A DNA stretch of 64,000 nucleotides from an uncultured Flavobacteriales bacterium (GTDB lineage: Bacteria > Bacteroidota > Bacteroidia > Flavobacteriales > BACL11), in contig CAJQJY010000004.1 in NCBI GenBank assembly GCA_905478765.1, positions 123,172-187,171 of the forward strand, in the 5' to 3' direction. Shown here piece after piece: positions 34,901-44,438 of the stretch. The notes under the pieces are model-generated. The model did not search any database. It was not told the DNA's origin and saw only the letters and a program-made list of their open reading frames with translations. Position 1 is the stretch's first letter, and each line of letters starts with the position of its first letter. Both the position numbers and the translations under genes were made by a program.

Positions 34901-37024
34901 ATGAAAAAGACAACAACATTTATTTTTGCATCTTTACTAAGTATAATAGGATTTGCACAAGATATTGCGACTGCAAGAGCTCAAGGTGTTGGTGCAACTG
35001 TAACTATTACAGGAACAGCAACTAATGGAGATGAACTAGGCCCAATTAGATATATTGAAGATGCTACTGCTGGTATGGCAATTTATGATCCTGGAGTAAT
35101 GGGAGCTGTTTTAAGAGGCGATGAGGTCACTGTAACTGGTGTTTTAGTTGATTATAATGGTTTGATGGAAATGCAGCCTGTTAATTCAAATTCAGTTAAT
35201 TCATCATCAAACTCTGTTTTACCTCAATTGATAACACCTTTGCAAATAGGAGAAGATACAGAGTCAGAATTAATACAGATAGATAATGTTATTTTTAATA
35301 GTGGAGGATCTTTATTTATTGTTGGAACTCATGATTTTGAATCAAATGGAGAAACAGGTAAAATTTACATTAAAGCTGGTAGTCCATTGGAGAATTCAAT
35401 GATTCCTATGGGAGCAGTTACGCTGATTGGCATATGTTCACAATATACATTTATGGTACCGGCAAATGATGGGTATCAGATTTTACCAAGAGACAGTGCC
35501 GATATTATTCCAACAGGAGCATTATTATTTACTTCTGCTGTTACTCAATCAAATATTACTACTACAAGCTTTGATTTAAATTGGACAGTTTCTGATTCTG
35601 CTTCAACAAATTGTAATTTTGGGATAACTCCAGCTTTTACAAACGTTATTAACGGCAGTGGCAATACAACTACACATACTATTACTATTACAGGACTCAC
35701 TCCTGCAACTTTTTATTATGTTGAGTGCTATTCGGTAAGTGGTAGTGATACAGCCTTTTCAACAGTTGGCTTATATTCAACCGCTTCTAATTCTAGTGGA
35801 ATTATACGGCCTTATTTTAATCATTCAGTTGATAATTCTTTTTCAAATGGAGTTGATGCGCAAAATATTATGACTTCTTTTAATGACACGATTAAAGCAT
35901 ATATGGATCTTGCACAGAGTACTTTAGATATTTGCGTTTATAATGCCTCTGATGCGACTATTGCTACTGCTATAAATGATGCGTACAATAGAGGTGTTTC
36001 TGTCAGATATATAGCTGATGATGATGTAGTGAACTCAATGCTTTCTTCATTAGATCCTAATATCCCTATTCTATATCGAGACCCTAGTCCTGCAGGTATT
36101 ATGCATAATAAGTTTATTATTATTGATGCAAATACAACTAATAATTCCTGGATTATGGGGGGGTCTACAAACTGGACAAATCCTTCTAATTTATTTAATG
36201 ATTATAATAATTTGATCTTTGTACAGGATGAGGCTGTAGCAAAAGCATATACTTTAGAATTTGAAGAGATGTGGGGAGGTGTTTTCGGACATAATAAGTC
36301 TGATAATACGCCACATAATTTTATTGTCGGAGGATCTGAAGTAGAGGTATATTTTTCACCTTCAGATCAAACAACCACTCAAATAAATAATTTAATTGAG
36401 AATGTTGATTATTCTTTAGAATTTGGACTGCTAAGTTTTACTCGAGATGATTTAGCCCAAACAATAATTGAGAAAAATGCAGAATTTGGTGTTACTGCTA
36501 GAGGGATTATTGAAGATCAAAACTCTACAGGAGGGGAATTTGCGAACCTCCAGTCTAATGGAGTTAATATGCGATCACATATGGGAATTTCTCATTCATT
36601 TCATCATAAGTATGCAATTGCTGATGCTGATATTTTGGGATCAGACCCTACAGTTCTTACTGGATCTCATAATTGGAGCAGTAATGCTGAAAATAATTCT
36701 GATGAAAATACATTGATAATTCATGATGCAACAATTGCAAATATCTATTTGCAGGAATTTGAAAAAAGATGGGGTGAATTAGGAACTCCAACTGCTATTG
36801 ATGAGTTGATAGATATTGAACTTTCAGTTTTTCCTAATCCAACTGCAGGTAAAGTCACTGTTAAAAGTGATTTAGAGATTTCTCAAATTTACTTATATGC
36901 TATTGACGGGAAATTAATCTCTGTAAATAAAAAATCAGAAATTGAAATATATACAAAAGGAACTTACTTTTTAAAGATTTTCACAGTAAAAGGTAGTACT
37001 GTAAGAAAGATAGTTGTAGAGTAA
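34901..37024 (+). CDS. Secreted phospholipase-D-fold nuclease/lipase with OB-like, FN3 and T9SS domains
   Basis: A 707-residue secreted protein. After the signal peptide come an OB-fold-like domain (residues about 20-200, 'ATVTITGTATNGDELGPIRYI'), a fibronectin type III domain (about 205-295), and two phospholipase-D half-domains. The first HKD motif is 'MHNKFIIIDAN' near residue 407, followed by 'GGSTNWTNPS'. The second is 'FHHKYAIADAD' near residue 569, followed by 'TGSHNWSSNAE'. Both HxK(x4)D motifs are intact. The C-terminus is a T9SS sorting domain ('VFPNPTAGKVTVKS'). OB plus PLD suits an extracellular nuclease; a phospholipase is possible. It is cotranscribed with the TonB receptor. Confidence 0.9.
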   Translation: MKKTTTFIFASLLSIIGFAQDIATARAQGVGATVTITGTATNGDELGPIRYIEDATAGMAIYDPGVMGAVLRGDEVTVTGVLVDYNGLMEMQPVNSNSVNSSSNSVLPQLITPLQIGEDTESELIQIDNVIFNSGGSLFIVGTHDFESNGETGKIYIKAGSPLENSMIPMGAVTLIGICSQYTFMVPANDGYQILPRDSADIIPTGALLFTSAVTQSNITTTSFDLNWTVSDSASTNCNFGITPAFTNVINGSGNTTTHTITITGLTPATFYYVECYSVSGSDTAFSTVGLYSTASNSSGIIRPYFNHSVDNSFSNGVDAQNIMTSFNDTIKAYMDLAQSTLDICVYNASDATIATAINDAYNRGVSVRYIADDDVVNSMLSSLDPNIPILYRDPSPAGIMHNKFIIIDANTTNNSWIMGGSTNWTNPSNLFNDYNNLIFVQDEAVAKAYTLEFEEMWGGVFGHNKSDNTPHNFIVGGSEVEVYFSPSDQTTTQINNLIENVDYSLEFGLLSFTRDDLAQTIIEKNAEFGVTARGIIEDQNSTGGEFANLQSNGVNMRSHMGISHSFHHKYAIADADILGSDPTVLTGSHNWSSNAENNSDENTLIIHDATIANIYLQEFEKRWGELGTPTAIDELIDIELSVFPNPTAGKVTVKSDLEISQIYLYAIDGKLISVNKKSEIEIYTKGTYFLKIFTVKGSTVRKIVVE

Positions 37025-37072
37025 ATTACTTAAAACCAAAAACCAGTTTTTTCTAATAATGTTGCAATATCT

Positions 37073-37180
37073 TATCTTGATGGACTCATCACACCAAACA
37101 ATAAATTAGTGCAGAGTTCAATTCTGGCTGCTCCACCTAATTCTTCTTGATTGTCGATTGAATGGAGTGTTAAAATATTC
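37073..37180 (-). pseudogene. Relic of a CutC-type copper homeostasis gene
   Basis: Minus-strand translation of this non-coding gap gives 'EELGGAARIELCTNLLFG' followed by 'VMSPSR' and a stop. This closely matches the N-terminal signature of CutC (GGADRIELC-NL-GG-TPS), including the upstream 'SID' that corresponds to 'DSVES'. Only about 35 codons survive, there is no start codon at a sensible place, and the remaining roughly 200 residues are absent. It is therefore a decayed fragment, not a gene. It lies between two convergent units, next to a terminator. I have not run an alignment, so the homology rests on motif recognition. Confidence 0.6.
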
Positions 37181-37226
37181 TACTATATAATTATTAATTC
37201 GCTAAATGTGTGAAAATTAAAGTAAT

Positions 37227-37256
37227 AAAAAGCCCACTTAATTAAGTGGGCTTTTT
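37227..37256. terminator. Bidirectional intrinsic terminator
   Basis: AAAAAGCCCACTTAATTAAGTGGGCTTTTT is a perfect palindrome with a 14-15 bp potential stem and flanking A/T runs, between the PLD-fold gene (plus) and accC (minus). It suits both directions. Confidence 0.92.
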
Positions 37257-37272
37257 ACATTATTGTTTAAGA

Positions 37273-38607
37273 TTACATTTTAAATGTTTCCATAAATTTT
37301 GTAGTATAATTTCCAGTAATAAAATCTTTATCTTTCATTAATTTTTGATGAAAAGGAATGGTAGTTTTAATTCCTTCAATAATGAATTCATCTAAAGCTC
37401 TAACCATTTTTGCAATTGCTTCTTCTCTTGTTTGTGCTACAGTTATTACCTTAGCTATCATAGAATCATAAAATGGTGGAATCATATAATTTGCATATAC
37501 ATGAGTATCAATTCTAATTCCATGTCCACCAGGAGCATGAAAATTAGTAATCATTCCGGGGCAAGGTCTGAAATCATTTTCAGGGTCTTCAGCATTTATC
37601 CTACACTCAATTGCATGCAATTGAGGGTCATAATTTTCTCCTGAAATTTTAATCCCAGCTGCTACTTTAATTTGCTCACGAATTAAATCATAATCAACAA
37701 CTTCTTCAGTAATCGGATGTTCTACTTGAATACGAGTATTCATTTCCATAAAGAAGAATTTTCTGTGTTTATCTACAAGAAATTCTACTGTTCCTACTCC
37801 CTCATATTTTACAGCTTCAGCAGCTTTAATAGCAGCAACACCCATTTCTTTTCTTAACTTATTAGTCATGAATGGAGAAGGTGTTTCTTCAGCTAATTTT
37901 TGATGTCTTCTTTGAATAGAACAATCTCTTTCTGATAAGTGAGCAGCTTTACCAGTGTGATCTCCAATAATTTGAATTTCAATATGCCTTGGGTCCTCAA
38001 TGAATTTTTCCATATACATGCCATCATTTCCAAATGCAGCTTTTGACTCTTGTCTTGCACTACTCCAAGCATCTTCCAAACTTTCTGCTTCCCAAACTAA
38101 TCTCATTCCTTTTCCACCACCACCAGCTGTTGCTTTTAGCATTACAGGGTATCCTACCTCAACAGCTAGTTTTTTACAAGCGTTAAAATCGGCAATAATA
38201 CCTACTGAACCAGGAATTGTAGGTACTCCTGCTTTTTTCATTGTTTCCTTTGCATTAGCTTTATCTCCCATTCCGTCAATCATGTCAGGCGAAGCGCCAA
38301 TAAACTTAATATCGTTTTCGTTACAGATTTTTGAGAAATTTGAGTTTTCAGCTAAAAACCCATAACCAGGATGGATAGCATCAGCATTTGTAATTTCAGC
38401 AGCAGCTATAATATTAGGAATCTTTAGGTAAGATTCTGAACTTGCAGCAGGACCAATACAAACAGCTTCATCAGCAAAACGAACATGTAAACTGTCTTTA
38501 TCAGCAGTTGAGTATACGGCAACTGTTTTTATCCCCATCTCTTTACAAGTACGGATAATTCTAAGTGCAATTTCACCTCTATTTGCTATTAGGATTTTCT
38601 TAAACAT
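37273..38607 (-). CDS. accC: Acetyl-CoA carboxylase, biotin carboxylase subunit
   Basis: ATP-dependent carboxylation of biotin on AccB. The 444-residue protein shows '[22 protein letters not shown]' at the N-terminus, the Gly-rich ATP loop '[12 protein letters not shown]' near residue 160, '[12 protein letters not shown]' near residue 230, and '[17 protein letters not shown]' near residue 285 with the catalytic Glu and Arg. It forms an operon with accB (20-nt gap) below fabH and plsX, coupling the first step of fatty-acid synthesis to initiation. Confidence 0.97.
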   Translation of the reverse strand: MFKKILIANRGEIALRIIRTCKEMGIKTVAVYSTADKDSLHVRFADEAVCIGPAASSESYLKIPNIIAAAEITNADAIHPGYGFLAENSNFSKICNENDIKFIGASPDMIDGMGDKANAKETMKKAGVPTIPGSVGIIADFNACKKLAVEVGYPVMLKATAGGGGKGMRLVWEAESLEDAWSSARQESKAAFGNDGMYMEKFIEDPRHIEIQIIGDHTGKAAHLSERDCSIQRRHQKLAEETPSPFMTNKLRKEMGVAAIKAAEAVKYEGVGTVEFLVDKHRKFFFMEMNTRIQVEHPITEEVVDYDLIREQIKVAAGIKISGENYDPQLHAIECRINAEDPENDFRPCPGMITNFHAPGGHGIRIDTHVYANYMIPPFYDSMIAKVITVAQTREEAIAKMVRALDEFIIEGIKTTIPFHQKLMKDKDFITGNYTTKFMETFKM

Positions 38608-38627
38608 AAAAAATTATTTTAAGGTAA

Positions 38628-39122
38628 TTATGAGGGGTCAACCAAGAATAATGGTTGATCAAATTCAATTGGAGTAGCATCATCAACTAATACTTTTACA
38701 ATAGAACCGGATACTTCAGATTCAATTTCATTGAAAAGTTTCATTGCTTCAATAATACAGATAGTATCTCCTTCTTTAATAGTGTCACCAACTCCTGCAA
38801 ATGGAGGATTCTCTGGTGAAGCTGAACGATAAAAAGTTCCAATCATAGAAGCTTTTACTGTAATGTAGTTGGACTCATCATCAGGTGATGGAGCTGCAGT
38901 TTTTGCAACTGAAGCTGCATCAGGTGAAGCGGCTACTAAAGGAGCTGCTACTACTTGTGCAGGTGCTTGTTGGATAATAGTAGTAATTTCATCAACTTCA
39001 CCTCTTTTCTTTTTTGGGGGTGATTTAATTAAAATTTTTATATTATCAATTTCTAAATCTACTTCAGTTGCTCCTGATTTCGCAACAAATTTTATTAATT
39101 CTTGAATGTCTTTTAAATCCAT
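38628..39122 (-). CDS. accB: Biotin carboxyl carrier protein
   Basis: A 164-residue carrier. The N-terminus ('MDLKDIQELIKFVAKSG') matches BCCP, an Ala/Pro-rich linker spans about residues 45-80, and the biotinyl domain carries the biotinylated Lys in 'CIIEAMKLFNEIESEVSG' near residue 127. It lies between fabH and accC in the fatty-acid operon and is the substrate of the adjacent accC product. Confidence 0.97.
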   Translation of the reverse strand: MDLKDIQELIKFVAKSGATEVDLEIDNIKILIKSPPKKKRGEVDEITTIIQQAPAQVVAAPLVAASPDAASVAKTAAPSPDDESNYITVKASMIGTFYRSASPENPPFAGVGDTIKEGDTICIIEAMKLFNEIESEVSGSIVKVLVDDATPIEFDQPLFLVDPS

Positions 39123-39154
39123 TTTTTTTAATTTTATTTATAGTACAAAAGTAA

Positions 39155-40156
39155 TTATTTCTTTGAGTCGTAAGCCCATTTAATGTAAATTGAGCCCCAA
39201 GTGAACCCTCCACCAAAGGCTGCAAGGATTATATTATCTCCTTTCTTTAATTGATTTTCCCATTCCCATAAGCATAATGGAATAGTTCCATTGGTAGTGT
39301 TGCCATACTTTTCAATATTCAGCATTACTTTTTCGTTTCCAACACCCATTCGTCTTGCGGTAGCGTCAATTATTCTTTTATTTGCCTGATGAGGAACTAA
39401 CCATGCAACATCATCAGCTGCTAAATTATTTCTTTGCATGATTTCTTCAGAAACATCAGCCATTGATTTTACAGCTGCTTTAAATACAGGCTGTCCATCT
39501 TGAAATACGAAATGTTCTCTTGCATCAACAGTAGCATGTGAGGCTGGTTTTGCTGAACCTCCAGCTTTCATGTGTAAAAATTCGCCTCCTGAACCATCAG
39601 TTCTTAATATTGCATCTTGAATCCCTAATCCATCTTCTGTAGGCTCTAAAAGTACAGCCCCAGCCCCATCACCAAAAATAATACATGTTGCTCTATCGGA
39701 ATAATCAACAATAGATGACATTTTATCTGCTCCAACTACAATTACTTTTTTGTAAGTACCTGTTTCAATAAATTTTGATGCAGTACTTAAGGAAAATAAG
39801 AAGCCAGAACATGCTGCCATTAAATCATATGCAAATGCGTTTTGAGCTCCAACTTTATTAGCAATAATACAAGCAGTAGCAGGGAAAACCATATCAGGAG
39901 TTGCAGTTGCACAGATAATTAAATCAATTTCTTCTGCTGAAGTATTTGTTTTTTCTAAAAGTTTTTGTACAGCTTTTGCTCCAAGTTCAGAACTTCCTTT
40001 TCCTTCCCCTTTTAATATTCTTCTCTCTTTAATGCCTGTTCTTGATGTTATCCACTCATCATTTGTCTCAACATAAGTCTCAAGTTCCTTGTTTGTTAAA
40101 ATATATTCAGGTACATAGCCCTGAATACCTGTTATTGCGGCATTAATTTTTCCCAT
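39155..40156 (-). CDS. fabH: Beta-ketoacyl-ACP synthase III
   Basis: Condenses acetyl-CoA with malonyl-ACP to start fatty-acid synthesis. The catalytic Cys is in '[14 protein letters not shown]' near residue 113, His in '[12 protein letters not shown]' near residue 257, and Asn in '[14 protein letters not shown]' near residue 287. The 333-residue length is normal. Its start codon overlaps the plsX stop, so the two are translationally coupled; accB follows after 32 nt. Confidence 0.97.
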   Translation of the reverse strand: MGKINAAITGIQGYVPEYILTNKELETYVETNDEWITSRTGIKERRILKGEGKGSSELGAKAVQKLLEKTNTSAEEIDLIICATATPDMVFPATACIIANKVGAQNAFAYDLMAACSGFLFSLSTASKFIETGTYKKVIVVGADKMSSIVDYSDRATCIIFGDGAGAVLLEPTEDGLGIQDAILRTDGSGGEFLHMKAGGSAKPASHATVDAREHFVFQDGQPVFKAAVKSMADVSEEIMQRNNLAADDVAWLVPHQANKRIIDATARRMGVGNEKVMLNIEKYGNTTNGTIPLCLWEWENQLKKGDNIILAAFGGGFTWGSIYIKWAYDSKK

Positions 40157-41094
40157 TAGTTAAGGTTGTTTTTTATTTTACTTGCCAAATCTGCCTCTAC
40201 AACATCTTTGGTAAGCGTAATCATATTTTTTATTGCAATCTCATTAGAAATTCCATGTCCAATAATTACCGTTTTATTCAGTCCTAGGACAGGGGTCCCT
40301 CCATAGTTTTCATAATTGAAACGCTTAAAGTAATCGTCAAGTAACCCTCTTTTTGCCATGATTGAAAAGATTCCTTCAGCCTCTTTAAGGACTATATTTC
40401 CAGTAAAACCATCACAAACAATTACATCCGAATCTGAATCAAAAATATCTCTACCCTCAATATTACCTGTAAAATGGTAATCTGTATTATCTTCCATCAT
40501 GCTGTAAGTGGCTTGAGTAAGCATGTTCCCTTTTGTTTTTTCCTCTCCTAGATTTAAAAGATTAACATTTGGTCTTTTAATTCCACAAACATGTTCTGAA
40601 AATAAAGACCCTAAGATACCAAATTGATACAATACATCAGGTTTACAATCTGCATTAGCACCAACATCAAGCAAAACTGTTACTCCCCCATCACTTCTAG
40701 GAATTAAAGTAGATATTGCTGGGCGTAAAATCCCCTCAATTGCTTTCACAGAATAAAATCCTCCAACAAACATTGCTCCTGTATTTCCTGCTGATGCAAA
40801 GCCATCAATTTTACCTAAAGCTAAATATTGGAAGCCTTTTGCTATTGAAGAATTGGGTTTTGACTTAAATGCTTTTGTAGGATGTTCTCCCATGTCAATT
40901 ACCTCAGAACAATCAATTATTTCAAATTTATCTGCACTAGCGCTATGTTTTTTTAACTCAGCAAGAATCTGAGATTCTCTACCAAATAGAACTACAGTGG
41001 TGTCTTTTGGAAGTTCATTTAGAGCAAGTATTGCCCCATGGACAGTTTTTTGAGGAGCATAATCTCCTCCCATAATATCTATACCGATTCTCAT
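40156..41094 (-). CDS. plsX: Phosphate acyltransferase PlsX
   Basis: Makes acyl-phosphate from acyl-ACP for phospholipid synthesis. '[21 protein letters not shown]' is the family N-terminus; '[12 protein letters not shown]', '[12 protein letters not shown]' and '[15 protein letters not shown]' are conserved. It is 312 residues. It sits in the order rpmF-plsX-fabH, a widely conserved cluster linking ribosomal protein L32 and membrane lipid genes. Confidence 0.97.
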   Translation of the reverse strand: MRIGIDIMGGDYAPQKTVHGAILALNELPKDTTVVLFGRESQILAELKKHSASADKFEIIDCSEVIDMGEHPTKAFKSKPNSSIAKGFQYLALGKIDGFASAGNTGAMFVGGFYSVKAIEGILRPAISTLIPRSDGGVTVLLDVGANADCKPDVLYQFGILGSLFSEHVCGIKRPNVNLLNLGEEKTKGNMLTQATYSMMEDNTDYHFTGNIEGRDIFDSDSDVIVCDGFTGNIVLKEAEGIFSIMAKRGLLDDYFKRFNYENYGGTPVLGLNKTVIIGHGISNEIAIKNMITLTKDVVEADLASKIKNNLN

Positions 41095-41147
41095 AAATAG
41101 ATTGTAGTTTTTAAAAAACGATAAAACTACAAAATTCTATTAAAGAA

Positions 41148-41333
41148 TTATAAAGATACTTGTTTTTCTATTGCTTGTTTCCCTCTATATGTACCGCACT
41201 CTTCACAAACTCTATGATATTGTACTGGAGTACTACAGTTAGGACATGAATACATTGTTGTAGCAGATGCTTTATAATGCGTTCTTCTTTTATCTCTTCT
41301 AGTCTTAGAAATTTTTCTTTTAGGATGTGCCAT
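41148..41333 (-). CDS. rpmF: 50S ribosomal protein L32
   Basis: A 61-residue ribosomal protein beginning 'MAHPKRKISKTRRDKRRTHYK', with a zinc-ribbon: 'CPNC' near residue 30 and 'CEEC' near residue 43. It lies between DUF177 and plsX, the classical DUF177-rpmF-plsX arrangement. A second frame on the same strand (41168-41380 in the track) is a shadow. Confidence 0.97.
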   Translation of the reverse strand: MAHPKRKISKTRRDKRRTHYKASATTMYSCPNCSTPVQYHRVCEECGTYRGKQAIEKQVSL

Positions 41334-41346
41334 TTTCTTTCTTTTA

Positions 41347-41865
41347 CTATTTTATTTTTAAATCTTTTAATGCGTCCCATCTAGGATCTGACGACTTTTC
41401 TTCTACTTCTGTATATTTATTTACTAAATCTACCATTTCCTCATTGCATGTACTTTTTCCCTCTTCATCAAAAGGATGTTGTCGTTTGTTGGGTAAATTT
41501 AAAATGATAATTTCAAAAATTAATTGCTTTAAATTAAGACAGTTTTCACTCTTTTTAATGTAAAAAATTTCATCAGTTGAGTGTAAATCTTCATCTGTAA
41601 TTTTTAAAATAATATCAGTTTCAGCAGTAATCTCTATGGAAATTTCTTCTGTGCAAATATCGCAAAGCTGATTGTTTATTTTTCCATCAATAATAAGTTT
41701 TAATCCAAGTTTATCGCCATTTTTATCTAGTAAAGCTGTAGCAATAATATCTGTATGTTCAACATCTGACAATGTAAATGCTTCAAAGAACTGGTCTTTA
41801 ATTTCAAAAGAAAAAGAGTTTACACCATTTGTAAGAGCTCCTAATTTTATTGTAAAATCATTCAT
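41347..41865 (-). CDS. YceD/DUF177 family protein
   Basis: A 172-residue protein of the DUF177 (YceD) family, which in other bacteria affects 23S rRNA maturation and is nearly always encoded beside rpmF. The motif 'CDICTEEISIEI' (CxxC) near residue 78 and 'DEIFYIKKSENCLNLKQLIFEIIILNLPNKRQHPF' are characteristic of the family. The track start at 41898 overlaps a perfect promoter box (TATCTTTG, 41888-41895), so ATG 41865 (MNDFTIKLG) is the better start. It heads the DUF177-rpmF-plsX-fabH-accB-accC operon. Confidence 0.88.
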   Translation of the reverse strand: MNDFTIKLGALTNGVNSFSFEIKDQFFEAFTLSDVEHTDIIATALLDKNGDKLGLKLIIDGKINNQLCDICTEEISIEITAETDIILKITDEDLHSTDEIFYIKKSENCLNLKQLIFEIIILNLPNKRQHPFDEEGKSTCNEEMVDLVNKYTEVEEKSSDPRWDALKDLKIK

Positions 41866-41887
41866 TCTTCTGAATTTTAAAGGGCCG

Positions 41888-41895
41888 CAAAGATA
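41888..41895 (-). promoter_or_regulatory. -7 promoter box (TATCTTTG) of the DUF177-rpmF-lipid operon
   Basis: Exact TAnnTTTG match on the minus strand, followed by GC, 22 nt before ATG 41865. It decides the start of the DUF177 gene. Confidence 0.7.
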
Positions 41896-41924
41896 CAAAT
41901 TTATTCTTACATGGCGTAGTAAGT

Positions 41925-42962
41925 TTATTTTTTGCTTTTAAACTCTAAGGGATTCTCATTTAAGAGTTTAAATTCAGCTCTTTTTTTATGAATTTCGCAG
42001 GCTAAAAATACAGCTTCACGCAATGATTTTTCATTAGCATTTCCTTTGCCAGCAACATCATATGCTGTTCCATGTACTGGTGATGTTCGTACAACATTTA
42101 ATCCGGCAGTAAAGTTAACTCCCTCTTCAAATGAAAGTGTTTTAAATGCTGTTAATCCTTGGTCATGATACATGGATAAAATCCCATCAAATTTTTTTAA
42201 GTTGTTATTAGAAAAAAAACTATCAGATGGATAGGGCCCAAAAGCCATTATACCTTCATTTTTTAATTTTTTTACTGTTGGCGTGATAGTATCGTTTTCT
42301 TCAGATCCTAACAACCCCTCTTCTCCAGCATGAGGGTTTAATCCTAGTATTGCAATTTTAGGTTTTCTAACCCCAAAATCTTTAATTAAGGAAGTATTTA
42401 ATAATTTTGTTTTTTTAATAATATTATCAGCAGTAATGTGTTTTTTTACATCTGTTAATGGCACATGTCCTGTTACAAATGCTATGCGCATAAGTTCGCT
42501 AACCATTAGCATCAAAGATTCGCCTTCAAAGTTGCCTTGTAAAAACTCAGTATGCCCAATAAAACTGCTTACTTTCTCTTGTATAGAAGCTTTATTTATT
42601 GGAGCAGTTACTAACACATCAACCTTGCCTTCTTTTAATGCTTCTGCTGCTTTTTTAATTGATTCAAAGGACTTTTCACCACTAACATTAGTTGCTTCTC
42701 CAAACTTAACTTCCACATCATCATTCCAAATATTTAAAAGATTTGCTTTATGTGGTTTTGCATCTTCAATTTTATTAATGATATTAAAATTAAAATTTTT
42801 TATTTCAATTGCCTTTTTATGTTTTGCTACAACTTTTGATGATCCAAATACGATAGGAATGCAATAATCTAACATCCTTTTATCTTTAAAAGTTTTGATT
42901 ATTGTTTCTAAACCAATTCCATTTAAATCACCTATTGAAATTCCAACCTTAATTTTTGACAT
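41925..42962 (-). CDS. pdxA: 4-hydroxythreonine-4-phosphate dehydrogenase
   Basis: NAD- and metal-dependent step of the DXP-dependent pyridoxal phosphate pathway. The 345-residue protein has 'GISIGDLNGIGLETI' at the N-terminus, the metal His residues in 'SFIGHTEFLQ' near residue 137, 'LNPHAGEEGLLGSEE' near residue 210 and 'SMYHDQGLTAFK' near residue 268, and 'RTSPVHGTAYDVAGKG' near residue 292. It overlaps the end of the leucyl aminopeptidase gene by one base, indicating cotranscription with it. Confidence 0.95.
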   Translation of the reverse strand: MSKIKVGISIGDLNGIGLETIIKTFKDKRMLDYCIPIVFGSSKVVAKHKKAIEIKNFNFNIINKIEDAKPHKANLLNIWNDDVEVKFGEATNVSGEKSFESIKKAAEALKEGKVDVLVTAPINKASIQEKVSSFIGHTEFLQGNFEGESLMLMVSELMRIAFVTGHVPLTDVKKHITADNIIKKTKLLNTSLIKDFGVRKPKIAILGLNPHAGEEGLLGSEENDTITPTVKKLKNEGIMAFGPYPSDSFFSNNNLKKFDGILSMYHDQGLTAFKTLSFEEGVNFTAGLNVVRTSPVHGTAYDVAGKGNANEKSLREAVFLACEIHKKRAEFKLLNENPLEFKSKK

Positions 42963-44398
42963 TATGCTCTGTTTTTAATGAATTTGTACAATAATCTCAC
43001 TCCCATTCCTGTCGCTCCTTTTCCTCTGTAGCCATATTTAGCCTTTACAAAAGTAGGCCCTGCAATATCCAAATGAATCCAAGGATATTCAATAAAATGA
43101 GCTAGAAATTTTCCTGCTGTAATAGCGCCACCAGCTGGCCCTCCTAAGTTTTTAATATCTGCAACATCTGATTTTATAAGCTCATCATAATCCGACCAAA
43201 ATGGCATTTCTGCTAAACGCTCGTGAGTTTCGCCTCCAATCTTTTTTAAATTTTTGTGTTCCTTTTCAGCTCCTTGTTGCATGCTTACAATTCCGTAATG
43301 CCCAATTGCTGCTGCTGCTGCACCTGTTAAGGTTGCTAAATCAATAACTAGTTCAGGCTTATATTTTTTTGCAAAACTAAGTGCATCAGCAAGCACTAAT
43401 CTCCCTTCAGCATCTGTATTTAGTACCTCTACAGTTGTGCCGTCATGCATAGTAATTACATCACCAGGCGCATAAGCATTTCCTGAAGGTCGGTTGTCAG
43501 TTGCAGGAACTAAAGCAACAACATATTTGTCTAATTTATTGGCAGCAATTGCATTCATGGCTCCAATTATGGTACCAGCTCCACCCATGTCAACCTTCAT
43601 CATGTCCATGGAATTTGCTGTTGGCTTTAAGCTCAATCCTCCAGTATCATATACAATTCCTTTTCCTACTAAAATAATAGGTTGCTTGTTGGTTGCATTT
43701 TTTGGTTTCCATTCCATAATTGTGAATGTTGGCTCATCAATACTTCCTTTGTTTACTGCCAAAAGCCCTCCCATTTTTAAAGATTCTATCTTCTTTTTAT
43801 TGAAAACAGTAACTTTCATGCCATGTTCTACTCCTGATTTAACAGCAGACTCAGCTAGTTCTTTTGCGGTAAGGTGTGAGAATGGTTCATTAATTAAATC
43901 TTTTGTAAGGTAAACTGAATCAATAGTGTTTTCTAGTTCTGCAGCAGCCTCCTTAATCTCATCATGATTTGATAGGTAGATATTTTCTAGTTTATTTGGT
44001 TTTGGATCCGTTTTGTGCTTTGTAAAAGTATAATTAGCTAATGCTAATCCTTCAGTAAGTAACAATGCTTTTTCTTTATCTTCAATATTAAAAAGAACAT
44101 GAACAGTAGTTTCGTCCTTTACTAATGCTTGTAATTTATCCCCAACCAATCTTATATCTTCAGCAGCTTTGTTTTTATTTTTTTCATCCTTAATATTAAC
44201 TATATGAACAAAACGCACTAATTGATTAATACTTACAATTGTTTTGTCATCTTTAATTTGTTTTTGAACATATTCTTTTTCATCCTCATTAAGAAATAAG
44301 TCGCTAGAAGAAGATTTAGAAGCATGAAAAATAATTATATTTTCAGTGAAAATACCTTCTTCATTTTTTGTTGGATTAATTTTAATTGTAGTCTTCAT
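42962..44398 (-). CDS. Leucyl aminopeptidase (M17 family)
   Basis: Cytosolic di-zinc aminopeptidase. 'LVGKGIVYDTGGLSLKP' with its Lys and Asp, 'MDMMKVDMGGAGTIIGAM', and the M17 hallmark 'NTDAEGRLVLADAL' are present. The track ORF begins at 44620, but that extension of 74 residues ('MVFTFLSICQ...') is low-quality and runs antisense into mqnC. The ATG at 44398 (MKTTIKINPTKN) gives about 478 residues, the family length, and lies 23 nt after a TAGTTTTG box. It is followed by pdxA with a one-base overlap. Confidence 0.94.
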   Translation of the reverse strand: MKTTIKINPTKNEEGIFTENIIIFHASKSSSSDLFLNEDEKEYVQKQIKDDKTIVSINQLVRFVHIVNIKDEKNKNKAAEDIRLVGDKLQALVKDETTVHVLFNIEDKEKALLLTEGLALANYTFTKHKTDPKPNKLENIYLSNHDEIKEAAAELENTIDSVYLTKDLINEPFSHLTAKELAESAVKSGVEHGMKVTVFNKKKIESLKMGGLLAVNKGSIDEPTFTIMEWKPKNATNKQPIILVGKGIVYDTGGLSLKPTANSMDMMKVDMGGAGTIIGAMNAIAANKLDKYVVALVPATDNRPSGNAYAPGDVITMHDGTTVEVLNTDAEGRLVLADALSFAKKYKPELVIDLATLTGAAAAAIGHYGIVSMQQGAEKEHKNLKKIGGETHERLAEMPFWSDYDELIKSDVADIKNLGGPAGGAITAGKFLAHFIEYPWIHLDIAGPTFVKAKYGYRGKGATGMGVRLLYKFIKNRA

Positions 44399-44407
44399 AA
44401 TATTGTG

Positions 44408-44429
44408 TAATTTTGAACTCACAAAACTA
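44408..44429. promoter_or_regulatory. Back-to-back -7 boxes of mqnC and leucyl aminopeptidase
   Basis: On the plus strand TAATTTTG (44408-44415) points to mqnC; on the minus strand TAGTTTTG (44422-44429) points to the aminopeptidase. Both are exact TAnnTTTG matches and each lies 23 nt from its start codon. The two promoters lie within about 20 bp of each other, so only one can be occupied at a time. Confidence 0.6.
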
Positions 44430-44438
44430 AGTAATTTT

